Origin: Pseudomonas graminis
Lineage (GTDB): Bacteria; Pseudomonadota; Gammaproteobacteria; Pseudomonadales; Pseudomonadaceae
DNA length: 64,000 nt
Direction: 5' to 3'
Assembly: GCF_001705435.1 (NCBI RefSeq)
Contig: NZ_MDEN01000063.1
Span: 186,001 to 250,000, forward strand
The notes beneath the pieces were generated by a model that was not told the origin of the DNA, ran no database searches, and saw nothing but the letters and a program-made list of their open reading frames with translations. Below are positions 8,644 to 17,537 of the stretch, piece after piece. The translations under genes were made by a program, and so were the position numbers. How positions within the stretch are numbered: the stretch's first letter is position 1; every line of letters begins with the position of its first letter.

Positions 8644-8724
8644 GGAAAGGGAATATCGGGTGGCGTTGCCAATCAGGTTTTGAGCCAATCGCCTTGTGGA
8701 ATCCGGCGGGTTGGTCTGCGGTAT
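8618..8724 (-). ncRNA. Candidate small RNA (about 107 nt)
   Basis: A transcript starting near 8724 and ending at the terminator at 8616-8643 would be about 107 nt. Upstream on the minus strand lies CATAAT (8731-8736), a 4/6 match to the -10 consensus, with TTCCGC 17 bp further upstream. Inside, GGCG and CGCC bracket a segment containing two GATTGGC copies. I do not recognise the RNA as PrrF, RsmY/Z, CrcZ or PhrS type. The evidence is a terminator, a promoter-like site and the absence of a protein gene. Confidence 0.35.
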
Positions 8725-8963
8725 GGGGCGATTATGCTCAGTGCGCGTAACGCGCGGAAATGAACTGTGGCTATGCCTGCGATAGATTTTCAAACGGAAC
8801 GACGCTTCGCCATGAAGCGCCGGGGAACGGGTTAGGGCGCATCGTGCACAGGAATGGTGCGGACGCTCCGGCTGTTTAATTCAACCCATTGATATTAAAG
8901 CGTTTATGCCGATGGCACGGGCCTTGCGAAGGCTCTGGTGTCCATGGTGACAAGGAGTACGGC

Positions 8964-10373
8964 ATGATCCGCACCTTTTATGACGAGATGTACGATGCGG
9001 GCGGCATAGTCCGTCCGCATTATCGGGAATTCGCCCGCTGGCTGGGCGAAGCGCCGCCTGAGTTGCTCGCTCAGCGCCGGCGTGAGGCCGATCTTTTGTT
9101 TCATCGCGCCGGGATCACGTTCACGCTGTACGGCGACGAGCAGGGCACCGAGCGGCTCATCCCTTTCGACACGATTCCGCGCAGCATCCCCGCCAGCGAG
9201 TGGCGGGTGGTCGAGCGCGGCTGCATACAGCGCGTCAAGGCGCTGAACATGTTTCTCGCTGACCTCTATCACGATCAGCGCATCATCAAGGCCGGGATCA
9301 TTCCCGCCGAACAGGTCCTCGCCAACGAGCAATACCAGTTGGCGATGCAGGGCCTGAATCTTCATCGTGACCTGTATTCGCACATCTCAGGCGTCGATCT
9401 GGTGCGTGATGGCGACGGCACGTATTACGTGCTCGAAGACAACCTGCGCACGCCTAGCGGTGTGAGTTACATGCTCGAAGACCGCAAGATGATGATGCGG
9501 CTGTTCCCCGAGCTGTTCGCCGCGCAACGCATCGCGCCGATCGATCACTACCCGAACCTGCTGCTGGACACCCTGAAAAGCTCCAGCCCGCTGGATAATC
9601 CGAGCGTCGTGGTGCTGACGCCCGGGCGCTTTAACAGCGCGTTTTTCGAGCACGCGTTTCTGGCCCGGGAAATGGGCGTCGAACTGGTGGAGGGCGCTGA
9701 CCTTTTCGTGCGCGATGACCGCGTGTTCATGCGAACCACCGACGGCCCGAAAGCGGTCGACGTGATTTACCGCAGGCTCGACGACGCGTTCCTCGATCCG
9801 CTGGCGTTCAACCCGGATTCAATGCTCGGCGTGCCGGGCCTGCTGTCCGCGTACCGTTCGGGCAATGTGGTGCTGGCCAATGCCATCGGCACCGGCGTGG
9901 CGGACGACAAGTCGGTTTACCCCTTTGTGACCGACATGATCCGTTTCTACCTCGACGAAGAGCCGATCCTGAAGAACGTGCCGACCTGGCAGTGCCGCAA
10001 GCCCGAAGAGCTGTCCCACGTGCTCGCCAATCTGGGCGATCTGGTGGTCAAGGAAACCCAGGGCTCCGGCGGTTACGGCATGCTTGTGGGCCCCGCCGCC
10101 ACCGCCGCGGAAATCGAGTCGTTCCGGGCGCGGCTCAAAGCCAAGCCCCACGCGTATATCGCGCAACCGACCTTGTGTTTGTCGACCTGTCCGACCTTCG
10201 TCGAGAACGGCATCGCCCCGCGCCACATCGACCTTCGCCCCTTCGTCCTGGCTGGCCGCGAAACCCGTGTAGTGCCCGGTGGTCTCACGCGCGTTGCCTT
10301 GCGCGAAGGGTCGCTGGTGGTGAACTCGTCGCAGGGTGGCGGAACCAAGGACACCTGGGTGGTCGAGGATTAA
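8964..10373 (+). CDS. Circularly permuted ATP-grasp protein
   Basis: The product has 469 residues of the CP_ATPgrasp family (related to DUF404/DUF407). It has a permuted ATP-grasp core with a glycine-rich strand-loop (VVKETQGSGGYGMLVGP near residue 360) and late metal- and ATP-binding acidic and Arg residues (DLRPFVL, TRVVPGGLTRVAL, NSSQGGG). Permuted ATP-grasp enzymes probably form an acyl-phosphate and join it to an amine. The substrate is unknown. The ATG follows AAGGAG; the frame upstream from 8889 has no ribosome site. It is the first gene of a three-gene unit with an alpha-E protein and a transglutaminase, a conserved trio resembling a peptide-tagging module. Confidence 0.85.
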   Translation: MIRTFYDEMYDAGGIVRPHYREFARWLGEAPPELLAQRRREADLLFHRAGITFTLYGDEQGTERLIPFDTIPRSIPASEWRVVERGCIQRVKALNMFLADLYHDQRIIKAGIIPAEQVLANEQYQLAMQGLNLHRDLYSHISGVDLVRDGDGTYYVLEDNLRTPSGVSYMLEDRKMMMRLFPELFAAQRIAPIDHYPNLLLDTLKSSSPLDNPSVVVLTPGRFNSAFFEHAFLAREMGVELVEGADLFVRDDRVFMRTTDGPKAVDVIYRRLDDAFLDPLAFNPDSMLGVPGLLSAYRSGNVVLANAIGTGVADDKSVYPFVTDMIRFYLDEEPILKNVPTWQCRKPEELSHVLANLGDLVVKETQGSGGYGMLVGPAATAAEIESFRARLKAKPHAYIAQPTLCLSTCPTFVENGIAPRHIDLRPFVLAGRETRVVPGGLTRVALREGSLVVNSSQGGGTKDTWVVED

Positions 10374-10385
10374 GGATGCCTGCCA

Positions 10386-11345
10386 ATGCTAAGTAGAACT
10401 GCCTCGGATTTATATTGGATGTCGCGGTACCTGGAGCGCGCCGAAAACCTCGCGCGGATGCTCGACGTCAGTTACTCGCTGTCGCTGATGCCACAGGACG
10501 GACGCGGGGATGGCCTCAATGAAATCGCCATGCCACTGCTGATCACCGGAACCCTGGACGATTACCTGGAGCGCCACGGCGACCTGCACGCCGAGCGCTT
10601 GCTGCACTTTTTCGCACTGGACGCCGAAAACCCGGCCAGCATCTTCAGCTGCCTGGGCGCGGCGCGGGCCAGTGCCCATGCGGTACGCGGGCGTATTACT
10701 GCGGACATGTGGGAAAACATCAACGCCACTTACCTGGAAATTCGCGGCATCGCCGAGCAGGGTTTGAGCCGCTACGGCATGAGCCGTTTCTGCGAGTGGG
10801 TCAAGGAGCGTTCGCACCTGTTCCGCGGCGCGACCTACGGCACCATCATGCGCAACGACGCCTTCCGGTTCATCCGTCTGGGGACGTTCATCGAGCGCGC
10901 CGACAACACCCTGCGCATGCTCGATGCGCGTTATGAAATGCTCGAATTGCGCGGCCCGTCCGCCAACGCGGCGGCAGACAGTTCCGCCGCCGGCTACTAC
11001 CAATGGAGTGCGCTGTTGCGCGCCTTGTCGTCATTCGAGGCGTACACGGAAGTCTATCGCGACGCACCGGGTGCTCGTCAGGTCGCTGAATTGCTGCTGT
11101 TGCGTGCGGATATTCCGCGCTCATTGCGTGCGTGTCTGGAGGAGCTGGACATCATTCTCGCCAGTCTGCCCGGGGCCAATGGCCGTCCCGCCCAGCGTCT
11201 GGCCGCCGAGCTGGACGCTCGCCTGCGCTACACCGGCATCGACGAGATTCTCGATGAAGGCCTGCATGAGTGGTTGAACGAATTCATTCCACTTCTGGCC
11301 CAACTGGGTAGCGTCATTCACACTTCTTACCTGGAGGCTGCATGA
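10386..11345 (+). CDS. Alpha-E domain protein
   Basis: The product has 319 residues, all-helical, of the Alpha-E family (DUF403). The signature N-terminus LSRTASDLYWMSRYLERAEN is followed by repeated Arg- and Glu-rich helices (RLGTFIERADNTLRMLDARYE around 160-180). The family nearly always lies next to a permuted ATP-grasp protein and a transglutaminase-like protease, and is thought to be a partner in the same unknown ligation or processing pathway. It starts 12 nt after the ATP-grasp gene and overlaps the next gene by 4 nt. Confidence 0.85.
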   Translation: MLSRTASDLYWMSRYLERAENLARMLDVSYSLSLMPQDGRGDGLNEIAMPLLITGTLDDYLERHGDLHAERLLHFFALDAENPASIFSCLGAARASAHAVRGRITADMWENINATYLEIRGIAEQGLSRYGMSRFCEWVKERSHLFRGATYGTIMRNDAFRFIRLGTFIERADNTLRMLDARYEMLELRGPSANAAADSSAAGYYQWSALLRALSSFEAYTEVYRDAPGARQVAELLLLRADIPRSLRACLEELDIILASLPGANGRPAQRLAAELDARLRYTGIDEILDEGLHEWLNEFIPLLAQLGSVIHTSYLEAA

Positions 11346-12193
11346 GACTCTCAATTAGCCACGAGACCACTTATCACTACGACGATCAGGTCCGCGCCAG
11401 CATCCAGTATTTGCGTCTGACCCCCCACGACAGCGAGCGTCAGCAAGTGCTGAGCTGGCAGTTGGCGTTGCCCCGTCCGGTGCGCGCGCAGATCGATCCT
11501 TTCGGCAATATTCTCCACGTGCTGACCCTGGACGAGCCCCACGAAGCGATCGTGATTGGCGCACGTGGCCAGGTCGAGATCGACGAGAAGCGCGAGTCGG
11601 AACATGAGAGCCAGTCGTCGCTGCCGTTCCTGCGTTTCACCCGCCTGACCGAAGCTGACGAAGCGATTCGCGCCTTCGCTGTCGCGCAGACCCAGAAGCG
11701 CACCGACCGCACTGCGCTGATCGATATGATGCACGCGCTCAACGAACACATCACTTACACGCCGGGCGCGACAGCGGTGGATACCTGCGCCGCCCAGGCA
11801 TTCGCCAACCGCGCGGGCGTCTGTCAGGATCACACCCACGCATTTCTGGCCTGTGCCCGCAGTCTGGGGGTGCCGGCGCGCTATGTGTCGGGTTATCTCT
11901 ACAGTGACAGCAGCGAACATCTGTCCAGCCATGCGTGGGCAGAGGCCTGGATCGACGACGCCTGGTACAGCTTCGACGTGACCAATCAGTTGGCGATCCC
12001 GGAGCGGCATCTGAAGCTGGCGGTGGGCCTGGATTATCTGGATGCCTGTCCGGTACGTGGCATGCGCCGCGGCGGCGGTTGTGAGCAGATGCACGCCAAG
12101 GTCGTGGTGTCGCCCTCAGCGCCGATTGCGGTTCCGGCGGCCAAGAAAAAGCCTGTTCCCGCGCCGATGATCCAGGTGCAACGCCAGGGCTGA
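11342..12193 (+). CDS. Transglutaminase-like cysteine peptidase
   Basis: The product has 283 residues. An N-terminal beta domain (1-100, typical of bacterial transglutaminase-like proteins) precedes the papain-like core. The catalytic triad is visible: C161 in RAGVCQDHTH, H197 in SSHAWAEAW and D212 in YSFDVTNQ. No signal peptide is present, so the protein should be cytoplasmic. It overlaps the alpha-E gene by ATGA, so the two are translationally coupled. It probably cleaves or forms an isopeptide bond on the product of the ATP-grasp enzyme; this is inference from the gene trio. Confidence 0.85.
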   Translation: MRLSISHETTYHYDDQVRASIQYLRLTPHDSERQQVLSWQLALPRPVRAQIDPFGNILHVLTLDEPHEAIVIGARGQVEIDEKRESEHESQSSLPFLRFTRLTEADEAIRAFAVAQTQKRTDRTALIDMMHALNEHITYTPGATAVDTCAAQAFANRAGVCQDHTHAFLACARSLGVPARYVSGYLYSDSSEHLSSHAWAEAWIDDAWYSFDVTNQLAIPERHLKLAVGLDYLDACPVRGMRRGGGCEQMHAKVVVSPSAPIAVPAAKKKPVPAPMIQVQRQG

Positions 12194-12386
12194 TCAGCCC
12201 GTTGCGGTCGAGCGATCAGCTCGGCCGCGTTCCCACGGTCTGCGCGCCACTCAGTGCGACAGACAGCCCTGCGTTCATTTCGCCCAGCGCGCTGACCTCA
12301 TACAATCAGCCCCCTTACGATCCGCTGCCAGACCACCCGCCGCCACGCCATCCAAGACGCGACCACGCGATACCCGCACGGCCAAC

Positions 12387-12411
12387 GGCTGCCTGTTTGA
12401 AACAGGCAGCC
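12387..12411. other. Stem-loop downstream of both flanking genes
   Basis: GGCTGCCTGTT (12387-12397) pairs with AACAGGCAGCC (12401-12411), an 11-bp perfect stem with a three-base loop. It has no U tract on either strand. It lies between the convergent transglutaminase and small-peptide genes, so it may end transcription from either side or stabilise a 3' end. The rest of 12194-12456 shows nothing I can call. Confidence 0.5.
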
Positions 12412-12456
12412 GGCCAAGTGCGTGTGGGGGTCTGCAGGTAGCAGAGCGAAGCATGC

Positions 12457-12564
12457 TCAGCCGAACAGTCGCGTCATGTTCGGCAGGATCAGCAGCAGTG
12501 TGGTCGCGAAAACGATTAATCCGGCCTGACGTATTTTCGAGCGTTTGAACCTGAACTTGAACAT
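12457..12564 (-). CDS. Small membrane peptide, 35 aa
   Basis: A short minus-strand frame starts at ATG 12564 with AAGG about nine bases upstream and stops at 12457. The peptide begins with a strongly basic segment (MFKFRFKRSKIRQAG), followed by one hydrophobic helix (LIVFATTLLLILP) and a short tail (NMTRLFG). Basic-then-hydrophobic layout predicts a single-pass inner-membrane peptide with its N-terminus inside. It is too short for most gene finders. The function is unknown. Ribosome site, clean composition and the downstream hairpin support it. Confidence 0.55.
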   Translation of the reverse strand: MFKFRFKRSKIRQAGLIVFATTLLLILPNMTRLFG

Positions 12565-13050
12565 GGTAAATGCCTTTTCTTGTTATTCCTGAGCAACAGA
12601 AACCCATGGACCTTGGGCGTGACCAAGGCGAGGGTTGGCAAAGGTGAGGCAAAAGAGCAGGTGCCCCGATCAGCAAATCGCGGGCGGCAGGCGCTGGGTG
12701 AAACGATTTTGTTATGGCGCCACTGCTACTGACTAAACCTTAGAAGCCACGTGCCGTGCGGTTTAGATCATTGAGGATTAACCAGTTGCGCCTTTATAAC
12801 TTGAGCACTTTAGGCGAACGGCCATCGCTCAAATATTCGCCTGCTAGACGCCTGCGTCCAAAACGGTCCACGCTCAATAGCTCGCTACCGTTCGTCCGAG
12901 TCCGAAACTTCGCACAACCCGCTACCCTGTCACTTGATCCGGCGAAACAGCGCGCCCTGTGTGTCGCTTCGTGATAGACAGTGCCCCCATGACAGTTCGA
13001 CTGTCGATCGCACAGATAAAAAGACAGTTCATCGGGTTAGCGAGGACAGG
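12565..13050. other. Intergenic region of 486 bp
   Basis: This is the divergent upstream region of the 35-residue peptide and the thiolase gene. I find no further reading frame with a ribosome site. A plus-strand frame from 12756 is Arg-rich and has no family features. The region is likely to be promoter and leader, but no operator stands out. Confidence 0.5.
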
Positions 13051-14256
13051 ATGACCGAAGCGTTTATTTACGATGCCTTGCGCACGCCGCGGGGCAGGGG
13101 CAAGTCGGACGGCGCGTTGTACAGCGTCAAACCGGTGGAGCTGGTGGCAGGGCTTTTGAAAGAACTGCAAGTGCGCAATCACCTCGACACCCACCACGTC
13201 GATGACATTGTGCTGGGCTGCGTCACGCCCATTGGCGATCAAGGCGCCGACATCGCCAAAACCGCAGCGCTGGTCGCCAATTGGGCCGTGAGCGTGGGCG
13301 GGGTTCAGGTCAACCGGTTCTGCGCATCGGGGCTTGAAGCGGTGAATCTGGGGGCGATGAAGATCCGCTCCGGGTTCGAGGACTTGGTGGTGGTGGGCGG
13401 CGTGGAATCGATGTCGCGCGTGCCGATGGGCACTGACGGCGGCGCCTGGATGCTGGACCCGCACACCAATCTGCACACCCACTACACGCCCCAGGGGATC
13501 GGCGCCGATCTGATCGCCACCCTCGAAGGCTTCAGCCGCGACGACGTCGACCTGTTCGCCGTGCAGTCCCAGCACAAGGCATCACTGGCGCGCGAGCGGG
13601 GTGCATTTCGCCGTTCGCTGGTGCCGGTTAAAGACCAGAACGGCCTGCTCTTGCTCGACCATGACGAGTTCATTCGTCCCGACACCACGTCCGAGGCCCT
13701 GGGCAAGCTGCGCCCGAGTTTCGAAGCAATCGGCAAAATGGGCTATGACGCCACGGCGCTGCGGGTCTACAGCCACGTTGAACGGATCGAACACGTGCAC
13801 ACGCCGGGCAACAGCTCCGGCATCGTCGATGGCGCCGCCTTGATGCTGCTCGGCACCGCGCAAAAAGGCCAGGCGCTGGGGCTGCGACCACGGGCCCGTA
13901 TTGTGGTGACGGCGGTGACCAGCACCGATCCGACTATTATGCTCACCGGTCCTGCGCCCGCGACGCGCAAAGCCTTGGCGCGAGCCGGGCTGACCATTGA
14001 TGACATCGACCTGTTCGAGGTCAACGAAGCCTTCGCCTCGGTGGTGCTTAAGTTCATCAAGGACATGGGCGTCGACCCCGACAAGGTCAACGTCAACGGC
14101 GGCTCGATTGCCCTCGGCCACCCACTGGGTGCCACGGGTTGCATCATTCTCGGCACGCTGCTCGACGAGCTGGAAGCCCGGCAGTTGCGTTACGGCCTGG
14201 CGACCCTGTGCGTCGGCGGCGGTATGGGCATCGCGACGATCATCGAACGGGTATGA
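13051..14256 (+). CDS. Acetyl-CoA C-acyltransferase (thiolase)
   Basis: The product has 401 residues, the standard thiolase length. It carries the acyl-accepting cysteine in NRFCASG (C91), the HxxxxG loop GHPLGATG (H357) and the deprotonating cysteine in LCVGGGMG (C387). It catalyses the CoA-dependent cleavage of 3-ketoacyl-CoA, or the reverse condensation, in the cytoplasm. The ATG at 13051 has GAGGA upstream; a frame from 12934 is longer but lacks family sequence. It lies 67 nt before a FadB/FadJ-like gene, so the two probably form one beta-oxidation operon. Chain-length preference cannot be read. Confidence 0.92.
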   Translation: MTEAFIYDALRTPRGRGKSDGALYSVKPVELVAGLLKELQVRNHLDTHHVDDIVLGCVTPIGDQGADIAKTAALVANWAVSVGGVQVNRFCASGLEAVNLGAMKIRSGFEDLVVVGGVESMSRVPMGTDGGAWMLDPHTNLHTHYTPQGIGADLIATLEGFSRDDVDLFAVQSQHKASLARERGAFRRSLVPVKDQNGLLLLDHDEFIRPDTTSEALGKLRPSFEAIGKMGYDATALRVYSHVERIEHVHTPGNSSGIVDGAALMLLGTAQKGQALGLRPRARIVVTAVTSTDPTIMLTGPAPATRKALARAGLTIDDIDLFEVNEAFASVVLKFIKDMGVDPDKVNVNGGSIALGHPLGATGCIILGTLLDELEARQLRYGLATLCVGGGMGIATIIERV

Positions 14257-14323
14257 ACGTGGAGAACGATAAGCGCTTCGCCCACCGCCTTTATCCGATA
14301 ACTGTTTCAGGAAGAAAGACCGC

Positions 14324-16465
14324 ATGAGCGATGCCATCCGCTACGAAACCGGGCCGGATCAGATCATCACGCTGACCGTCGACATGCCCGGCCAGCAGGC
14401 CAATACCATGAATGCGGCGTATCGCCAGGCCATGGCGGAGACCCTTGAGCGCCTGCTGGCGGACAAAGAGGCCATCGCCGGTGTGATCATCCGTTCGGCG
14501 AAGAAAACGTTCTTTGCCGGCGGAGACCTCAACGAGCTGAGCCAGGTTGACGCCGCCCGCGCCGCCGCTTTCTACCAGATGACCATGGACCTCAAAGCCC
14601 AGCTTCGCGCGCTGGAAACATTCGGCAAACCGGTGGTGGCCGCCATCGAGGGTTCTGCATTGGGCGGTGGCCTGGAGCTGTGCCTGGCCTGTCACCATCG
14701 CATCGCAATCAATGGCGGCCAGGTCAGATTGGGCTTGCCGGAAGTCACCCTCGGTTTGCTTCCGGGTGGCGGCGGCACCGTGCGTCTGGTGCGCATGTTG
14801 GGGCTGGAGAAAGCCCTGCCGTTGCTGATGGAAGGCCGGACCCTGGGCGTCGATCACGGGTTGAAACTCGGTGTGATCGATCAGTTGGCCAGCGACGCCG
14901 ATGACCTGATGGCCAAGGCGCGTGAATGGATTATGGCCAATCCGGCGCCGATCAAAGCCTGGGATCAACCGGGGTTTGAATTGCCCGGCGGCACGCCTGC
15001 GCACCCGAAAGTGGCGCAGATGCTGGCCGTCGCGCCGTCGATCCTGCGCAGCAAAACCTGGGGTTGCTACCCGGCGCCGGAGAAGATCCTGGCCGCCGCC
15101 GTGGAAGGCGCGCAGGTGGATTTCCATACGGCGGAGAAAATCGAGGCGCGTTACTTCACCGAGCTCGCCACCGGCCCCATCGCCAAGAACATGATCGGCA
15201 GCTGGTTTCAGCTCAACCGGGTCAAGGCGGCTGAGGCGCGGCCCAAGGCGCCGCCGGTGTTCAACATGCGCAAGGTCGGCATTCTCGGGGCGGGTTTAAT
15301 GGGTGGCGGCATTGCCTATGTCACGGCGGTGGCGGGCGTCAGCGTGATCCTCAAGGACGTCAACCTCGCGGCGGCGCAGAAGGGCAAGGATTACTCGGCG
15401 CGGTTGCTGAACAAGCAGGTTGCCAACGGTCGCCTCACCGAGGCTCAGCGCGACGCCGTGCTGAGCCGAATCAAGCCGACAGGGCGCGACAGCGATCTCG
15501 AAGGTTGCGACCTGATCATCGAGGCGGTGTTCGAGAATCGCGAGCTGAAAGCCCAGGTCAGCGCCGCCGCCGAGCAAGTGGTGGTGCCCAATGCGGTGAT
15601 TGCGTCCAACACCTCGACGCTGCCAATCACCGGGCTCGCCAGCGCCATCAGCCGGCAAGAGCGCTTCATCGGCCTGCATTTTTTCAGCCCGGTGGAGAAG
15701 ATGCGCCTGGTGGAAATCATCAAGGGCGCACGCACCAACGACATGACCCTGGCTCGGGCCTTCGATTTCGTTCAGCAGATCGGCAAGACCGCGATTCTGG
15801 TCAACGACACACGTGGCTTCTTCACCTCACGGGTGTTCGCCACCTACGCCGATGAAGGCATTGCCATGCTCGGCGAGGGCGTCAGTGCGCCGATGATCGA
15901 GACCGAGGCGCGCAAGGCCGGGATGCCCGTGGGGCCGCTGGCGGTGTCCGACGAGGTGTCGTTGAGGCTGATGAGTCAGATTCGCCAGCAGGCGCGCAAG
16001 GACCTGGCCGAGCAGGGCGTTGAGCTGGCCGGGCATCCGGCCGACGCGGTGATCGAGCAGCTGCTGCATGAATTTGATCGCGCAGGGAAAACCTCTGGCG
16101 GCGGTTTTTACGACTACCCCGACGGCGCGCCCAAGCACTTGTGGCCAGAGCTGAAAATCCGGTTCGATAAGCCCGAGGCACAGATCAGTGGTCAGGATAT
16201 TCGCGACCGCTTGCTGTTCATCCAGGCCCTCGAAACGGTGCGCTGCATGGAGGAGGGCGTGCTGCGCTCAACAGCGGACGCCAACGTTGGTTCGATGCTC
16301 GGGATCGGCTTTCCGGCCTGGACCGGCGGGTCGTTGCAGTTCATCAATCAATACGGGCTGAAGCCGTTCATTAACCGCGCCCGCGCCTTGGCTGAGCGCT
16401 ACGGCGAGCGCTTTCAACCGCCTGCGCTGCTGTTGCAGAAAGCCGAGGAAGGGACGCTGTTCTAG
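14324..16465 (+). CDS. Bifunctional enoyl-CoA hydratase / 3-hydroxyacyl-CoA dehydrogenase
   Basis: The product has 713 residues in two fused parts. The crotonase half (1-300) has the oxyanion segment SALGGGLELCLA and GLPEVTLGLLPGGGG, which supply the two catalytic glutamates (near 114 and 139). The dehydrogenase half starts with KVGILGAGLMGGG (near 317, NAD binding), then HFFSPVEKM (catalytic His near 451) and DTRGFFTSR. It hydrates enoyl-CoA and oxidises the product, next to the thiolase that completes the cycle. The order (thiolase first) differs from the classical fadBA operon, so this is a secondary beta-oxidation pair. Substrate range is unknown. Confidence 0.9.
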   Translation: MSDAIRYETGPDQIITLTVDMPGQQANTMNAAYRQAMAETLERLLADKEAIAGVIIRSAKKTFFAGGDLNELSQVDAARAAAFYQMTMDLKAQLRALETFGKPVVAAIEGSALGGGLELCLACHHRIAINGGQVRLGLPEVTLGLLPGGGGTVRLVRMLGLEKALPLLMEGRTLGVDHGLKLGVIDQLASDADDLMAKAREWIMANPAPIKAWDQPGFELPGGTPAHPKVAQMLAVAPSILRSKTWGCYPAPEKILAAAVEGAQVDFHTAEKIEARYFTELATGPIAKNMIGSWFQLNRVKAAEARPKAPPVFNMRKVGILGAGLMGGGIAYVTAVAGVSVILKDVNLAAAQKGKDYSARLLNKQVANGRLTEAQRDAVLSRIKPTGRDSDLEGCDLIIEAVFENRELKAQVSAAAEQVVVPNAVIASNTSTLPITGLASAISRQERFIGLHFFSPVEKMRLVEIIKGARTNDMTLARAFDFVQQIGKTAILVNDTRGFFTSRVFATYADEGIAMLGEGVSAPMIETEARKAGMPVGPLAVSDEVSLRLMSQIRQQARKDLAEQGVELAGHPADAVIEQLLHEFDRAGKTSGGGFYDYPDGAPKHLWPELKIRFDKPEAQISGQDIRDRLLFIQALETVRCMEEGVLRSTADANVGSMLGIGFPAWTGGSLQFINQYGLKPFINRARALAERYGERFQPPALLLQKAEEGTLF

Positions 16466-16614
16466 CGAAGACTCCTCGCTGTGCCGTATCAAGGGTTGGG
16501 ACAGCGTGGGTTCAGCTGAACACGGCGCACTGCCTCAACTGGGCCTTGCCTTGCCCTGGCCTTCAAGGCAGGCTTGGTCCACGCATTTTCGCTTTTGTCG
16601 CTTCAGGGATTTTT

Positions 16615-17337
16615 ATGTCGTTACGCATCTGCATTCTGGAAACCGACGTACTTCGCCCGGAACTGGTCGATCAATACCAGGGTTACGGGCGGATGTTCGA
16701 GAAACTCTTCGCGCGCCAGCCGGTGCCAGCGGAATTTGTCGTCTACAACGTCATGCAGGGCGATTACCCGCCAGATGACGAGCCGTTCGACGCGTATCTG
16801 ATCACCGGCTCCAAGGCTGATTCCTTCGGCACCGATCCGTGGATCGAAACCCTGAAGACGTATCTGCTCGACCGCTACAAGCGCGGCGACAAGTTGCTGG
16901 GTGTGTGTTTCGGCCATCAGTTGCTGGCACTGCTACTGGGCGGCAAGACCGAACGCGCCTCACAGGGCTGGGGCGTCGGCATTCATCATTACAACCTCGC
17001 ACCCACCCAACCGTGGATGACGCCGGCGCTGGACAAGCTCACGCTGCTGATCAGCCATCAGGATCAGGTCACGGCGTTGCCTGAAGGCGCAACGGTCATT
17101 GCCACCAGCGAGTTCTGCCCGTTCGCTGCGTATCACATCAACGATCAGGTGCTGTGCTTCCAGGGTCATCCGGAATTCATACACGACTACTCGCGCACGC
17201 TGCTCGACATCCGCCAGGACGCCCTGGGCGAACAGGTCTACGGCAAAGGCATCGCCAGCCTGGAAGAAGACCACCACGGCACGGCGGTGGCGGAATGGAT
17301 GATGCGGTTTGTGGCGAACAAGCGGCCGGTGAGCTAA
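16615..17337 (+). CDS. Class I glutamine amidotransferase-like protein
   Basis: The product has 240 residues with a GATase1 fold: nucleophile C98 in LLGVCFGHQ, and H185 and E187 in FQGHPEF. It is a stand-alone amidotransferase of the type that resembles GMP synthase or gamma-glutamyl hydrolases, and may release ammonia from glutamine or cleave gamma-glutamyl bonds. No partner synthase is adjacent. The ATG at 16615 begins MSLRICILETD, which matches the family's first strand; the ribosome site is weak (AGGGA). It is followed by REP sequences. Confidence 0.8.
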   Translation: MSLRICILETDVLRPELVDQYQGYGRMFEKLFARQPVPAEFVVYNVMQGDYPPDDEPFDAYLITGSKADSFGTDPWIETLKTYLLDRYKRGDKLLGVCFGHQLLALLLGGKTERASQGWGVGIHHYNLAPTQPWMTPALDKLTLLISHQDQVTALPEGATVIATSEFCPFAAYHINDQVLCFQGHPEFIHDYSRTLLDIRQDALGEQVYGKGIASLEEDHHGTAVAEWMMRFVANKRPVS

Positions 17338-17365
17338 ACGCGATTGGCCGGGTGCAATAACCAGG

Positions 17366-17514
17366 CAGGACCGGCTTCAGCTGGATCGCGCGTAGGACCG
17401 GCTTCAGCCGGGAAGGGGTCAGTTGCCACGCTGCAAAATGGATGGCGCTCACACCGGCCTCTTCCCGGCTAAAGCCGGTCCCACAGTCGTAGGCGTATTC
17501 GAAGCCGGTGCCAC
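17366..17514. repeat. REP sequences (GGCTTCAGCC class), group of four
   Basis: Two forward copies (17366-17385, partly degenerate, and 17393-17414) face one intact inverted copy (17458-17482, CTTCCCGGCTAAAGCCGG) and a short inverted remnant (17500-17512). Forward and inverted copies form a REPIN-like pair. The same core recurs at 31815, 45835-46345 and 58984-59073. REPs of this type are spread by a RAYT transposase that is not in the window. Confidence 0.85.
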
Positions 17515-17537
17515 AGCCGTAAGCACATTAAAAAGCC

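Larger units (their letters stand above)
8504..8963. other. Intergenic region of 460 bp
   Basis: No protein gene is supported. The region holds a minus-strand terminator at 8616-8643 and, about 90 nt upstream of it on that strand, a promoter-like CATAAT at 8731-8736. These are described as a candidate small RNA. The rest (8740-8940) is the leader of the ATP-grasp operon. Confidence 0.6.
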
